Part shown: positions 43,906 to 50,832 of the stretch, in pieces
Numbering within the stretch: position 1 is the first letter of the stretch
Layout: the number at the start of each line of letters is the position of its first letter
Source: Cyanobacteria bacterium SZAS LIN-3
GTDB lineage: Bacteria; Cyanobacteriota; Vampirovibrionia; Obscuribacterales; Obscuribacteraceae
Direction of reading: 5' to 3'
Assembly (NCBI GenBank): GCA_018266215.1
Contig: JAFEAV010000047.1
Coordinates: 1-50,832, forward strand
DNA: 50,832 nucleotides
The notes under the pieces: generated by a model
What the model was told of the DNA's origin: nothing
Databases searched by the model: none
Seen by the model: only the letters and a program-made list of their open reading frames with translations
Position numbers and translations under genes: made by a program

Positions 43906-44877
43906 TTACCCTTCTTTTGCTCCGGCTCTGCCCATCAGGCTGCGCAGCAGGTCGGGCGAAATATTTAGCTCGCCAATCTTTTGAGCGTTACTCGCGAGCT
44001 CCTGAAAGGCCATGGCAATAGTGTTGCGCGCGTCACCGCCTTGCGCATTGAGCATCATCAAAACGCGCCAGTCGAGGTCCTGCACGGGTGCAATCATGGC
44101 TTTCAAACCATAGGCCTTGCTGTCGGCCTCCTTGCGTTCGTTTTCGGTGCGCTGATCGGTCAGAGCGGCGCGTTGCTGTTCCAGGGCGATTTCAGCCTCC
44201 ATCTTGCGTTCGCGCAATTCTCGCTGCTTGGTTTGCACCAGCAACTCTGTTTGCAATTCGTTCTCCTTGAGCTTGCGCTCCTGCTCGATGGCCGAATTAC
44301 GCCGGGCATAAATAGCCTCATCCGCCTGGCGGTTGAGACCTTCGCGGGCCTCGGCTTCCAGCGCCTTCGCCATATCCGGCGTGGGCTTGAGCGAAAGTAT
44401 GGCCAGATTGAGAATCTCCACACCAAGTTGAATCACCTCGGAGCTTTCCTTAAGTTGGGCGTAAACGCACTGGGTTAGCTCATCTCCGCGTACAAGCGCC
44501 TGGCGCAATGGGAGAATTTGAATCTGCGCCCGCAGCAAAGTTTGCAGATCATAGACAAGGCGTTGCGGGAGCTTCTGATACTGATCACTGCGATATTGCC
44601 CGGCTGCATCGACGGTGAAATCAAGCATGGTGGCCGCTTTTTTAGCATCGACAATGCGATAGGTCAGCTGCCCCTGCACGGTCACAGTCTGGAAATCCGC
44701 CGTCGGCTCGGTGAATACAAAAGGTATGTTGGCGCTGGCGAGAGGCACTGAAACGATAGTGGAAGCCGGCTGGAAATAAAAGAAGGACAGCCCGGTCCCC
44801 TCTCGGGCCAGACGACCCTGGGAGAAATGGAGGACGTAGTCGGTGGGATTCGACTTGCGATAGCTTATGCCTAACAT
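43906..44877 (-). CDS. SPFH/Band-7 domain protein
   Basis: A 323-residue protein. The N-terminal 160 residues match the SPFH fold (YVLHFSQGRLAREGTGLSFFYFQPASTIVSVPLASANIPFVF ... VTVQGQLTYRIVDAKKAATMLDFTVD). The next 100 residues are a long charged coiled coil (EQERKLKENELQTELLVQTKQRELRERKMEAEIALEQQRA), as expected for oligomerisation. There is no clear N-terminal membrane helix, so association with the membrane would be by the SPFH face or partners. AGAGG lies eight bases before the ATG. It is the first gene of the SPFH / NAD kinase-like / Nudix operon, which suggests a membrane-linked NAD-metabolite stress module. Confidence 0.88.
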   Translation of the reverse strand: MLGISYRKSNPTDYVLHFSQGRLAREGTGLSFFYFQPASTIVSVPLASANIPFVFTEPTADFQTVTVQGQLTYRIVDAKKAATMLDFTVDAAGQYRSDQYQKLPQRLVYDLQTLLRAQIQILPLRQALVRGDELTQCVYAQLKESSEVIQLGVEILNLAILSLKPTPDMAKALEAEAREGLNRQADEAIYARRNSAIEQERKLKENELQTELLVQTKQRELRERKMEAEIALEQQRAALTDQRTENERKEADSKAYGLKAMIAPVQDLDWRVLMMLNAQGGDARNTIAMAFQELASNAQKIGELNISPDLLRSLMGRAGAKEG

Positions 44878-44895
44878 GGTGCAATCCTCTAATAA

Positions 44896-44941
44896 AGTGT
44901 CCTATTAACACCATATTAGTGTCATGTTGACACTTTGTCAA
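44896..44941 (-). promoter_or_regulatory. SPFH-operon promoter with two NrtR-like operators
   Basis: On the minus strand TTGACA (44941-44936) and TAATAT (44918-44913) are 17 bases apart. Between them lies a perfect palindrome AGTGTCA-ACA-TGACACT (44934-44918). A second, imperfect copy (GGTGTTA-ATA-GGACACT, 44912-44896) covers the start-site region. The palindrome centres are 22 bp apart, about two helical turns, so both dimers would sit on the same face. The Nudix/NrtR-like protein encoded in the operon is the obvious candidate repressor. Confidence 0.75.
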
Positions 44942-45022
44942 TTTTGCACGCCTGTGGGCTTTTCGGGGCACGCCAAGACTCCCCCCGGCGAGCCGGAGGC
45001 CAGCTAAAGCAAAACGCCTACC

Positions 45023-46324
45023 TTATTTAGAAACCCCGGTGGTATTGGCCAGGGCAGTATCGGTACTGCGCACGACCCGCTCGGTGCATTCAATATGGGA
45101 GGAAATATGGTCCTTCTCGCCAAAGACACGCAAGAAGAGCTTGGCCAGTCTGTTGGGGGAGCCATTATTGCTGGGGACGAGCGACAATCCCGGTCCTGGA
45201 CGACCACTGGACCAGAGATTGGCAATTAAATCGTACGGAATCGTGTGTCCGATCAGACCCCGGTCCAGCACGGTGAAATCAATCCACTGAAAATCGAGCA
45301 CCCAGTTTGGCTCTTTGCTGTCCTTGGCGGCTACCTCTTCTTTTACATCGGGCTCATTGAAGGCATCGCTAATTTTGCCTGGTATCGAAAATGGTGCCAC
45401 GACATTTGAGAGCAATGTGTCCGCCGCCTGTCCCAAGCGAGTATAACCGCCAAACAAACATTCGGACAGGGGCAGGGCGCGGTCCTTATGCGAGAACAAA
45501 ATGCGCACCTTGGTCGGCGGAACAGCATCAGCCGTTGCAGTGGTGCCCTCCATTTGCTCCTTCTTGCGGGCATAGCGCACAAGGTAATGGACAAATGTTT
45601 CGGCGTCAAAATCAGGGTCCACAAGGAAGATTTGCTTGAAGAGATGCTTGCCTTCCATCACCGGTGATGAGCCGACAACCAGCCTGTTGCCCATGCTGTG
45701 CGCCACCAGAGTAAACTTGATACCCGAATTATTTTTGACTCGATTGAGTTCTTCCGCCAGCTGGTTGAAGTGCTCCTGGCTCCATTCGTTATTGCCCAGG
45801 TCCACATTGTATTGACCGGGGCGCCCCTTCGACGGCCACGTATAGAGTATGACTGGATGCTGCACGCTCTGAGACAGGAGAGCCGCATTTCTAGCGGCAT
45901 TGGCAAAAGTGGTGTTAAATCCATGCACCATCACAAAAACATCATCGCTGCCGGATTTTTTAGCGGCGTCGATAACAGCTTTGCCAAAATCACTGCAACG
46001 CTTCACACCTGGAATCGCGCGGGTCGACACCAGGCGGCGGCCATTATCGGTCTCGGTCCAGCCCAACTGCTTCTGCTGCACCGTCAGTGAGTCGTGGGCC
46101 TTGAGAGAATAGTCGACCCAGCCAAAATGCAAACTGTCGATCGAGCTCAGATTTTCAAACTTGCGCTGAGGACCGAAGCCCTTTTTAGTGGCGGCCCGAT
46201 CGGTGACATAGAGGACCGGAACGGTCACATATTTGCCGTGCTTTTGAAGTTCTTCGGCAGAAACACTGGATCCCGCCAGAAGCGAAACGGCAGCAACCAT
46301 CGAAGCAATTAAGTTAATTCTCAT
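45023..46324 (-). CDS. exported alpha/beta hydrolase (DUF900-like)
   Basis: A 433-residue protein with signal peptide MRINLIASMVAAVSLLAGSSVSA. It shows the DUF900-type hydrolase signature: VTVPVLYVTDRAATKKGFGPQRK, VFVMVHGFNTTFANAARNAALLSQSV for the oxyanion strand, YTWPSKGRPGQYNVDLGN, and FTLVAHSMGNRLVV with the nucleophile in HSMGN. The region IFLVDPDFDAETFVHYL carries a likely acidic residue and LFSHKDRALPLSE a late strand. The last 140 residues are an extension unique to this protein. It is probably a periplasmic or surface esterase, with unknown substrate. It stands 145 bases from the divergently oriented NrtR-like promoter region and is not part of that operon. Confidence 0.87.
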   Translation of the reverse strand: MRINLIASMVAAVSLLAGSSVSAEELQKHGKYVTVPVLYVTDRAATKKGFGPQRKFENLSSIDSLHFGWVDYSLKAHDSLTVQQKQLGWTETDNGRRLVSTRAIPGVKRCSDFGKAVIDAAKKSGSDDVFVMVHGFNTTFANAARNAALLSQSVQHPVILYTWPSKGRPGQYNVDLGNNEWSQEHFNQLAEELNRVKNNSGIKFTLVAHSMGNRLVVGSSPVMEGKHLFKQIFLVDPDFDAETFVHYLVRYARKKEQMEGTTATADAVPPTKVRILFSHKDRALPLSECLFGGYTRLGQAADTLLSNVVAPFSIPGKISDAFNEPDVKEEVAAKDSKEPNWVLDFQWIDFTVLDRGLIGHTIPYDLIANLWSSGRPGPGLSLVPSNNGSPNRLAKLFLRVFGEKDHISSHIECTERVVRSTDTALANTTGVSK

Positions 46325-46370
46325 ATGTGACCTGCAAATAAGACCACCATATCTTACTTGTTTAGCCTAT

Positions 46371-47045
46371 CTAGCGAAAGAATATGAGTTGATTTCTCAC
46401 AATTTCAGCACAACGTGGCCAGGCCTCGGCAAACTTTAGTGACAGGGCCGGCCTGTCGGAAACATCTACGCCACCCCACTGGCATAGAGTCACAGCCACA
46501 AGTTGAGCGCATATTTCACCATGGGAGGTCCAGGCCATTTTTGTATCTTTCGGAACGGCGAGGTCAGATTTGTAAGCACTAATAAAAGCGGCCGAACGCG
46601 AAATGCGCCGCACATTATCGAAGGCGTGTCCGCACTCATGAAAGGTCACGCGGCGGTCAACCGAGCGCTTTAGGGCATTTTGTCCGACCAGTATTTGTTT
46701 CAGACGCGCGCCGGTCAAACCGGAGAGATTTTTGTAGGTCCAGTCGGGATGGTCTTTGGCGTGGTACGGGGAGGCATGGTGCTCAGCCTGCCATTCATCG
46801 ATGCTCGAAACACTGATGATGTGATAGCCGTTACTCCACAGACAGGCCTTGAAGCGCCGCGGCATTTTGCTCAAGGCCCACATGATGTTGCGATAAGATT
46901 GATCCGCTTCCGGTCCGCGCGAACCCAAAGTCACAGCCGCTTTATCCGCAGCGTCAGCGGACGTGGTTTCTTCGGCCGGAGCAGGCAAGCCCACAACAAC
47001 TAGGGCTGCGTTCAAGAAGAAAAGTCTGGCCGTTTTTGCAAACAT
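46371..47045 (-). CDS. exported HExxH metallopeptidase, ATLF-like
   Basis: A 224-residue protein with a signal sequence (FAKTARLFFLNAALVVVGLPAPA). The ATG at 47045 is preferred over the preceding GTG. The catalytic motif VTFHECGHAFDN holds H136, E137 and H140, and the third ligand is probably E177 in SHGEICAQLVA. Spacing and the segments ACLWSNGYHIISVSSIDEW and FISAYKSDLAVP resemble the small anthrax-lethal-factor-like (ATLF) metallopeptidases found in many bacterial envelopes. The substrate is unknown. A related but degenerate domain is present in the LysM protein two genes away. Confidence 0.8.
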   Translation of the reverse strand: MFAKTARLFFLNAALVVVGLPAPAEETTSADAADKAAVTLGSRGPEADQSYRNIMWALSKMPRRFKACLWSNGYHIISVSSIDEWQAEHHASPYHAKDHPDWTYKNLSGLTGARLKQILVGQNALKRSVDRRVTFHECGHAFDNVRRISRSAAFISAYKSDLAVPKDTKMAWTSHGEICAQLVAVTLCQWGGVDVSDRPALSLKFAEAWPRCAEIVRNQLIFFR

Positions 47046-47141
47046 CACTCACCAAGATTAGCGTGGCTTAAACAGCCCATTATAACGAGCACGCTCCGGC
47101 ACTGATTCTGCCATACTCTGGACAAGACCATCGGAGAGCCA

Positions 47142-48092
47142 ATGAAAATTCCTACCAGACGAATATTTCAAACCATTGCAGCGGCTCTGCTGCTCCTCGC
47201 AAACCCAGTAGCCGTTTTTGCCGACGAGGCACACGGTGTCGCCAATTTACCGGGCTATAAATTATGGAGCGATCCATCCGTCAGACCCGCCGCGGCTATG
47301 CTATGCATTCACGGACTGGGACTCAATAGCGGTGCTTACAGTGAATTTGGCACTCGCATGGCGCGCAAAGGCGTGCTGGTTTATGCCATTGATGTGCGCG
47401 GCTTTGGTGCCTGGATGAAAACAAAGGACGGCGAGAAACTGGACTTTGAAGGCACGCTGGATGATATCAAACAGACTCTGACAGCGATTCACACCCAGTA
47501 CCCGGGCATGCCGGTTTTTCTTCTGGGAGAATCTATGGGTGGAGCGATCGTGCTCAAGGCCTGTTCACAGTATCCCGAATTGATCGATGGTTTGATTTCC
47601 TCCGCGCCGGGCGGCTCAAGGTACAAAGAAGGACGCACCGACCTGGAAGTTGGTCTCCATGCTTTGCGCCCGCGCCATCAGTTTGATATCGGCAGAGGCA
47701 TCATCGAACAGGCCACCAAAAACCCGGCGCTGCGAAAACTCTGGACGAACGATCCTCTGAACAGAGCGGACCTGTCGGCGGCGCAATTGATAAAGTTTCA
47801 GCTATTTATGGACGGCAATGATGCGGCCGTGAGCAAAATTACAAACACTCCGGTGCTGGTTTTGCAGGGCACAATGGACCGACTGGTCAAACCCGATGAC
47901 ACCTGGAAGATTTTCACCAATCTATTGACGCCGCGCAAAACGCTCATCGCCCTGCGCAGCGAACACCTTGTCCTCGAATACGACAGCGTAAAATCAGATG
48001 CCTATGACGCCAGGACAACCGACCTGGTGGCAAACTGGATGCACGGAACGGCCACCCAGGCAACCGAATATGACGATTCTACGGCGCAGTAA
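47142..48092 (+). CDS. exported alpha/beta hydrolase (monoacylglycerol lipase type)
   Basis: A 316-residue protein with GGAG upstream and signal peptide MKIPTRRIFQTIAAALLLLANPVAVFA. The hydrolase core is complete: AAMLCIHGLGLNSGAYSEFGTRMARKGVLVYAIDVRGFG, VFLLGESMGGAIVLKACSQYPELIDGLISSAPG with nucleophile Ser in GESMGG, NTPVLVLQGTMDRLVKPDD with the acidic residue, and RSEHLVLEYD with the catalytic His. This matches serine aminopeptidase S33 / monoacylglycerol lipase-type hydrolases. It probably acts on acyl esters in the periplasm. It ends two bases before the convergent LysM gene's stop. Confidence 0.9.
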   Translation: MKIPTRRIFQTIAAALLLLANPVAVFADEAHGVANLPGYKLWSDPSVRPAAAMLCIHGLGLNSGAYSEFGTRMARKGVLVYAIDVRGFGAWMKTKDGEKLDFEGTLDDIKQTLTAIHTQYPGMPVFLLGESMGGAIVLKACSQYPELIDGLISSAPGGSRYKEGRTDLEVGLHALRPRHQFDIGRGIIEQATKNPALRKLWTNDPLNRADLSAAQLIKFQLFMDGNDAAVSKITNTPVLVLQGTMDRLVKPDDTWKIFTNLLTPRKTLIALRSEHLVLEYDSVKSDAYDARTTDLVANWMHGTATQATEYDDSTAQ

Positions 48093-48093
48093 T

Positions 48094-49278
48094 CTATGAC
48101 GGCAGCTGCGCCAGGCGCGCCTGCATCACCCGTCTGACATTGGCAAAATCACGCATAACGGCCTGCGAATCTTCGCTGTTGGTCGGACCATTGGAGCCGG
48201 CAAAGACTTCGGCAAAAACCGCCGCGCGTCCATTATCTCCACCCTGTATGAGCGCCCCAAAGCGAGCCTTATCCGCCGGGCTCATCGCGGCGACATCGGC
48301 ATCGAAGGCGCGCTTAAATTCATCGGACCTGGACATCTGACCGAGCGCCGAATCGACAGCGCGACCGGCCAGGAAATTGAATGTATGGGTCTCATTGTCG
48401 TCGCGGACATAGGTACCCGTGGCCGGATCCAGATGTTTTTCGGCCAGGACCAGAGCCTTCCTGTCGGCATCGTAGTGAGCACTCTGTTTGTTGCCGGCAT
48501 CACCGGCATTGGGATAAAGGTCAGTCATCTTCCCGACCACAGCGATCCTGCTGCCGGACTCGGCCAGAAGTCTGCGCACATTTTGAGGCAGGTGCTCAAA
48601 GTCGGCCATTATTTCATTGCCAAAAGCACGGGTGGCATTGTGCGCCTCGCCGTGCATCTTGTAAGTCGGCGCCGCCTGTCCAGCCGTCGCGTCCTGACCA
48701 GCAGGTGTTGTCTGAGCACGTGTGGTGTCCTGGCCGACGGGCGTCGTCTGAGTACGTGTGGTGTCCTGGCCGGCCGGCGTCGTCTGAGTACGTGTCGTGT
48801 CCTGGCCAGCGGGCGTTGTCTGCGTCGGTCTTTCTGCTGGTTGCGCCGGCTTTGCAAGCAATTCCTTAGGTATATGAATCACATCACCGGGGTGAATCAG
48901 GTCCGGATTTTGCAGGTGATTGTCTCTGGCGATTGCGGCGACCGCCGCCTGAACATCCTTATTTGAAGCCCTGTAACCAGCTTCGTGACCCTGGCCGAGA
49001 GCTTCTCTGGCAATGCGCCAGAGGTTGTCTCCGGATCTAACCGTTGCATCCATAGAACCATCAGCCTTCATAGCCAGTCGACCGGAAGCAGATGCGCTGT
49101 CGTCGGACAGAGTCAGACCCGGCAGAGTACGTCCCTGGACAAGTGCTTCGGTGGCATTGGCGTTGGCCGCTGCGGCCGCTGGCGCTTCCACCCCGCGGCT
49201 CTGGTAATCGGCGGCGGCGATGGGAGGGGCCACGTCCGGAGTTCTCGTAGGATTAGTAGACTCAAGTCTTTCAGCCAT
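48094..49278 (-). CDS. LysM protein with tandem repeat linker and degenerate ATLF-like domain
   Basis: A 394-residue protein. The ATG at 49278 (MAERLESTNPTRTPD) is chosen; residues up to 49359 have no support. There is no signal peptide. Residues 78-138 contain a LysM domain (ATVRSGDNLWRIAREALGQGHEAGY ... NPDLIHPGDVIHIPKELL) for peptidoglycan binding. Residues 151-198 are four copies of a 12-residue Thr/Gln unit. Residues 215-394 resemble the ATLF-like peptidase fold (FEHLPQNVRRLLAESGSRIAVVGKMTDLYP ... RAAVFAEVFAG), but where HE-x2-HA-x-D is expected the protein has NFLAGRAVD (301-309), so both His ligands are lost. It is likely a non-catalytic cell-wall-binding protein. A triple Pho-box-like repeat precedes it. 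Confidence 0.83.
   Translation of the reverse strand: MAERLESTNPTRTPDVAPPIAAADYQSRGVEAPAAAAANANATEALVQGRTLPGLTLSDDSASASGRLAMKADGSMDATVRSGDNLWRIAREALGQGHEAGYRASNKDVQAAVAAIARDNHLQNPDLIHPGDVIHIPKELLAKPAQPAERPTQTTPAGQDTTRTQTTPAGQDTTRTQTTPVGQDTTRAQTTPAGQDATAGQAAPTYKMHGEAHNATRAFGNEIMADFEHLPQNVRRLLAESGSRIAVVGKMTDLYPNAGDAGNKQSAHYDADRKALVLAEKHLDPATGTYVRDDNETHTFNFLAGRAVDSALGQMSRSDEFKRAFDADVAAMSPADKARFGALIQGGDNGRAAVFAEVFAGSNGPTNSEDSQAVMRDFANVRRVMQARLAQLPS
48691..48830 (-). repeat. 36-bp coding tandem repeat, about four units
   Basis: Four successive units encode TQTTPAGQDTTR with small changes (V for A, A for T) inside the LysM gene. Units are 36 bp and differ mostly at third positions, so they are under protein-level selection or not very recent. 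Length variation between strains would be expected. Confidence 0.85.
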
Positions 49279-49378
49279 AGTAAATACCTGACCGCTGCAA
49301 AATATCAAAACGATTGGTAGTAAAGGTTCCGGCTCCGAAGTGAGCCCTGGCGCGAACAATCCATTTCTAACAGCTTAT

Positions 49379-49407
49379 TGTGACCGAAACGTGACAGTTC
49401 TGTGACA
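49379..49407 (-). promoter_or_regulatory. Pho-box-like triple direct repeat, site D
   Basis: On the minus strand TGTCACA-GAAC-TGTCACG-TTTC-GGTCACA: three heptamers in an exact 11-bp register, 100 bases upstream of the LysM start and 82 bases upstream of the divergent gene at 49490. It is the longest copy of the shared motif. Confidence 0.7.
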
Positions 49408-49489
49408 TGAGACATTAAACTCGCGGTTCACGGGGAATTCACCCCCGCACGATAAGGTGCTGACAGGCAACACACGACACGAGCAGTTT

Positions 49490-50674
49490 ATGCAAACGCA
49501 CCACAAGCCGACCACAGTCACACCAGCTCCCGGGGAGTACGGCAAACAGCGGAGACTCCTGGGCTCCGCATACGTCGGCACCATAGTAGTGGCCAGCACG
49601 GTCCTGCTCTCGACCGGACTGGTCCCACGCATCTTTAGCAGCGCCGACACCACGTCGCAGCAGGGCTTCCTCAATTTGCTGGCTTTCGTCGCGGCCTTTG
49701 AACTCATCTCCCTGCCCTTTGATCTCATCGGCTTCAAAATTGAGTCCACCCATGGGCGCACGAGGCAGAGCCGGCCGTCCTACCTGGCGGACCTGGCGAG
49801 AGGCATATTTGTCCACGCCCTGATCCTCACGGCAGTTGCGCTCAGCATCGAGGCTGCAGTGAACGGTGCAGGCACAGCGGGACTTCTAGCCGCAGCCCTC
49901 GCCCTTTCCCTGCTCCTCCTGTGGAAACAACCAGGGCTGGCCAGTCTCTACGGGAAGATTTCGTTCGTTGCGAGCGACGATATCAGCGATTCTTATAAGC
50001 ATAAAAAGGTTCCAGTTTATACAGCGAAGGTGGAAGAGAGCGGTTTCACCGGCGGTATCGTCGGCCTGCCGGGAGCAGAATCGATCGTGATACCGGAGGC
50101 CTGGTTGTCGACCTTGACCAAACCAGAACTCGACACCGAAATCAGGCGCAGACTGTCAGTGATCAGATCCCAGGGGCGCACCCGAGGCGTGGCTCTGGCC
50201 CTGGCATTCACCATGGCAGGGGTCTGGCTGGCCTCGATCATCACAGCCCGAGCATTTTCTCTAGCCCTGACCACCTCCGCCGGGCTCATCACTATGTCAC
50301 TCTGTTTCACCCTATGGTCCTTTGCCGGTCTCGTGACGCTACCGTTCTGGTCGCGACTGGGCGTATACGAAGCCGACCGGCTTGCAGTCCAGGACGGCAT
50401 CTCGGAAGAATTGCTGGAAGAGACAATCTCCAAAATAAATAAAAATCTGGAAGACGAGTCGTCTCGCACTCCGGTCGTTGAGACGATTTACCATCCGGTG
50501 CCGACCGTCATCAATCGCCTCATACAGCTCAGGTCCTCAGCCACCACCACCGGTGCCTGGCAAGCCGCTCGCTACGCTGTCGTGCTCTCGCTGGTCGGCC
50601 TGGGCTTGCTTGGACGAGCCGTGCATTGCAATGCCGGCAAACCAGTTTTGTGGGGCATGCCGCCCTCCGATTGA
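49490..50674 (+). CDS. polytopic membrane protein with degenerate M48-like domain
   Basis: A 394-residue protein; the ATG at 49490 has GAG upstream, while an in-frame GTG at 49457 is the alternative. It has several membrane helices (about 28-50, 62-82, 105-125, 128-146, 235-285 and 370-388). Residues 186-235 read GFTGGIVGLPGAESIVIPEAWLSTLTKPELDTEIRRRLSVIRSQG. This follows the M48 pattern of a PG-x4-IVIP strand and L-x3-EL helix, but the HE-x2-H is replaced by RRRLSVIR. The later EADRLAVQDG (294-303) retains the third-ligand motif E-x3-D. It is therefore a probable inactive relative of M48/HtpX proteases, perhaps a regulatory pseudoprotease. Confidence 0.75.
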   Translation: MQTHHKPTTVTPAPGEYGKQRRLLGSAYVGTIVVASTVLLSTGLVPRIFSSADTTSQQGFLNLLAFVAAFELISLPFDLIGFKIESTHGRTRQSRPSYLADLARGIFVHALILTAVALSIEAAVNGAGTAGLLAAALALSLLLLWKQPGLASLYGKISFVASDDISDSYKHKKVPVYTAKVEESGFTGGIVGLPGAESIVIPEAWLSTLTKPELDTEIRRRLSVIRSQGRTRGVALALAFTMAGVWLASIITARAFSLALTTSAGLITMSLCFTLWSFAGLVTLPFWSRLGVYEADRLAVQDGISEELLEETISKINKNLEDESSRTPVVETIYHPVPTVINRLIQLRSSATTTGAWQAARYAVVLSLVGLGLLGRAVHCNAGKPVLWGMPPSD

Positions 50675-50750
50675 TACAGAAATCAATAGACATCGTCCGG
50701 CAGAAGAAGTAGAATTGCGCGAATCGCGAAAATCTACGGAAATCACCGAC

Positions 50751-50832
50751 ATGCGTCCCTGGCTTCAAGGCACAAGCAAGTTTGCGGCATTATTGCCGCT
50801 ACTTCTTTTGACGGCTTGCTCTCACGATCCGG
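50751..50832 (+). CDS. start of a lipoprotein gene (partial)
   Basis: An ATG at 50751 opens the frame MRPWLQGTSKFAALLPLLLLTACSHDP, which runs off the window. It is a textbook lipoprotein signal: a basic n-region, Leu-rich core and lipobox LTAC with lipidation at Cys23. A weak CGGAA lies about nine bases upstream. The mature function cannot be seen. Confidence 0.75.
   Translation, partial: MRPWLQGTSKFAALLPLLLLTACSHDP

Noticed and set aside
44918..44934. Pho-box-like copy in the SPFH promoter
   Set aside because: The TGTCA and TGACA elements form an inverted repeat, not an 11-bp direct repeat, and fit an NrtR-type operator.
48691..48830. CRISPR-like array
   Set aside because: The repeats are contiguous, in frame, without unique spacers, and encode a protein linker.

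Overview
The window is bacterial, of moderate GC, with densely packed genes on both strands, no rRNA or tRNA that I can see, and no CRISPR array. Several traits together suggest a member of the Obscuribacterales (Melainabacteria / Vampirovibrionota, 'Candidatus Obscuribacter'-like). These are a zinc-ribbon Ser/Thr kinase with a leucine-rich ectodomain, tandem secreted WG-repeat proteins, very large periplasmic TPR proteins, and several Pro/Ala/Gln-rich, largely disordered hydrolase-like proteins without signal peptides. This placement is inference from protein style, not from a marker gene.

Layout. 1-2.2 kb is a mobile-element scar: a short XRE regulator, two small divergent genes and a serine recombinase broken by a one-base frameshift, then a small hypothetical gene with a clear terminator. 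2.3-4.1 kb is a methyltransferase-HNH nuclease fusion. 4.2-8.1 kb holds two tandem WG-repeat secreted proteins and a membrane-anchored helical protein. 8.4-10.3 kb holds an R2K-type ATP-grasp gene and an ArsR/SRPBCC operon whose promoter, operator and probable leaderless start can be read directly. 10.3-15.2 kb holds a ClpX-type zinc-finger repeat protein, a secreted beta-propeller and a decayed HExxH peptidase. 15.5-21.3 kb looks like a conflict island: an XRE-ImmA/IrrE protease coupled to a PIN-domain gene, an 850-base stretch without genes, and a TOTE-type primase-helicase with a helical partner.

21.4-29.5 kb holds the receptor-like kinase, an M15-like peptidase, a hypothetical with a Shine-Dalgarno-sequestering hairpin, a nucleotidyltransferase-fold gene, a secreted class 3 lipase and a small two-gene toxin-antitoxin-like pair. 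29.7-33.4 kb is a SNF2 helicase + SWIM/HTH operon. 33.4-44.9 kb is mostly minus strand: a TPR protein, a cell-wall-hydrolase-like protein, and a run of closely spaced genes reading SPFH, NAD-kinase-like, Nudix/NrtR-like, Cys-rich miniprotein, 1670-residue TPR protein and a DUF3828-like protein. A promoter with tandem NrtR-like operators precedes this run. 45.0-50.8 kb holds two alpha/beta hydrolases, an ATLF-like metallopeptidase, a LysM protein with a degenerate ATLF-like domain, a degenerate M48-like membrane protein and the start of a lipoprotein gene.

The most interesting signal is regulatory. Four genes for signal-peptide-less proteins (two with peptidoglycan- or peptidase-type domains, one with LysM) carry the same upstream direct repeat, TGTCACG-like heptamers repeating every 11 bp. 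This is the geometry of a Pho box or another OmpR/PhoB-family site, and it suggests one regulon spread over 25 kb.
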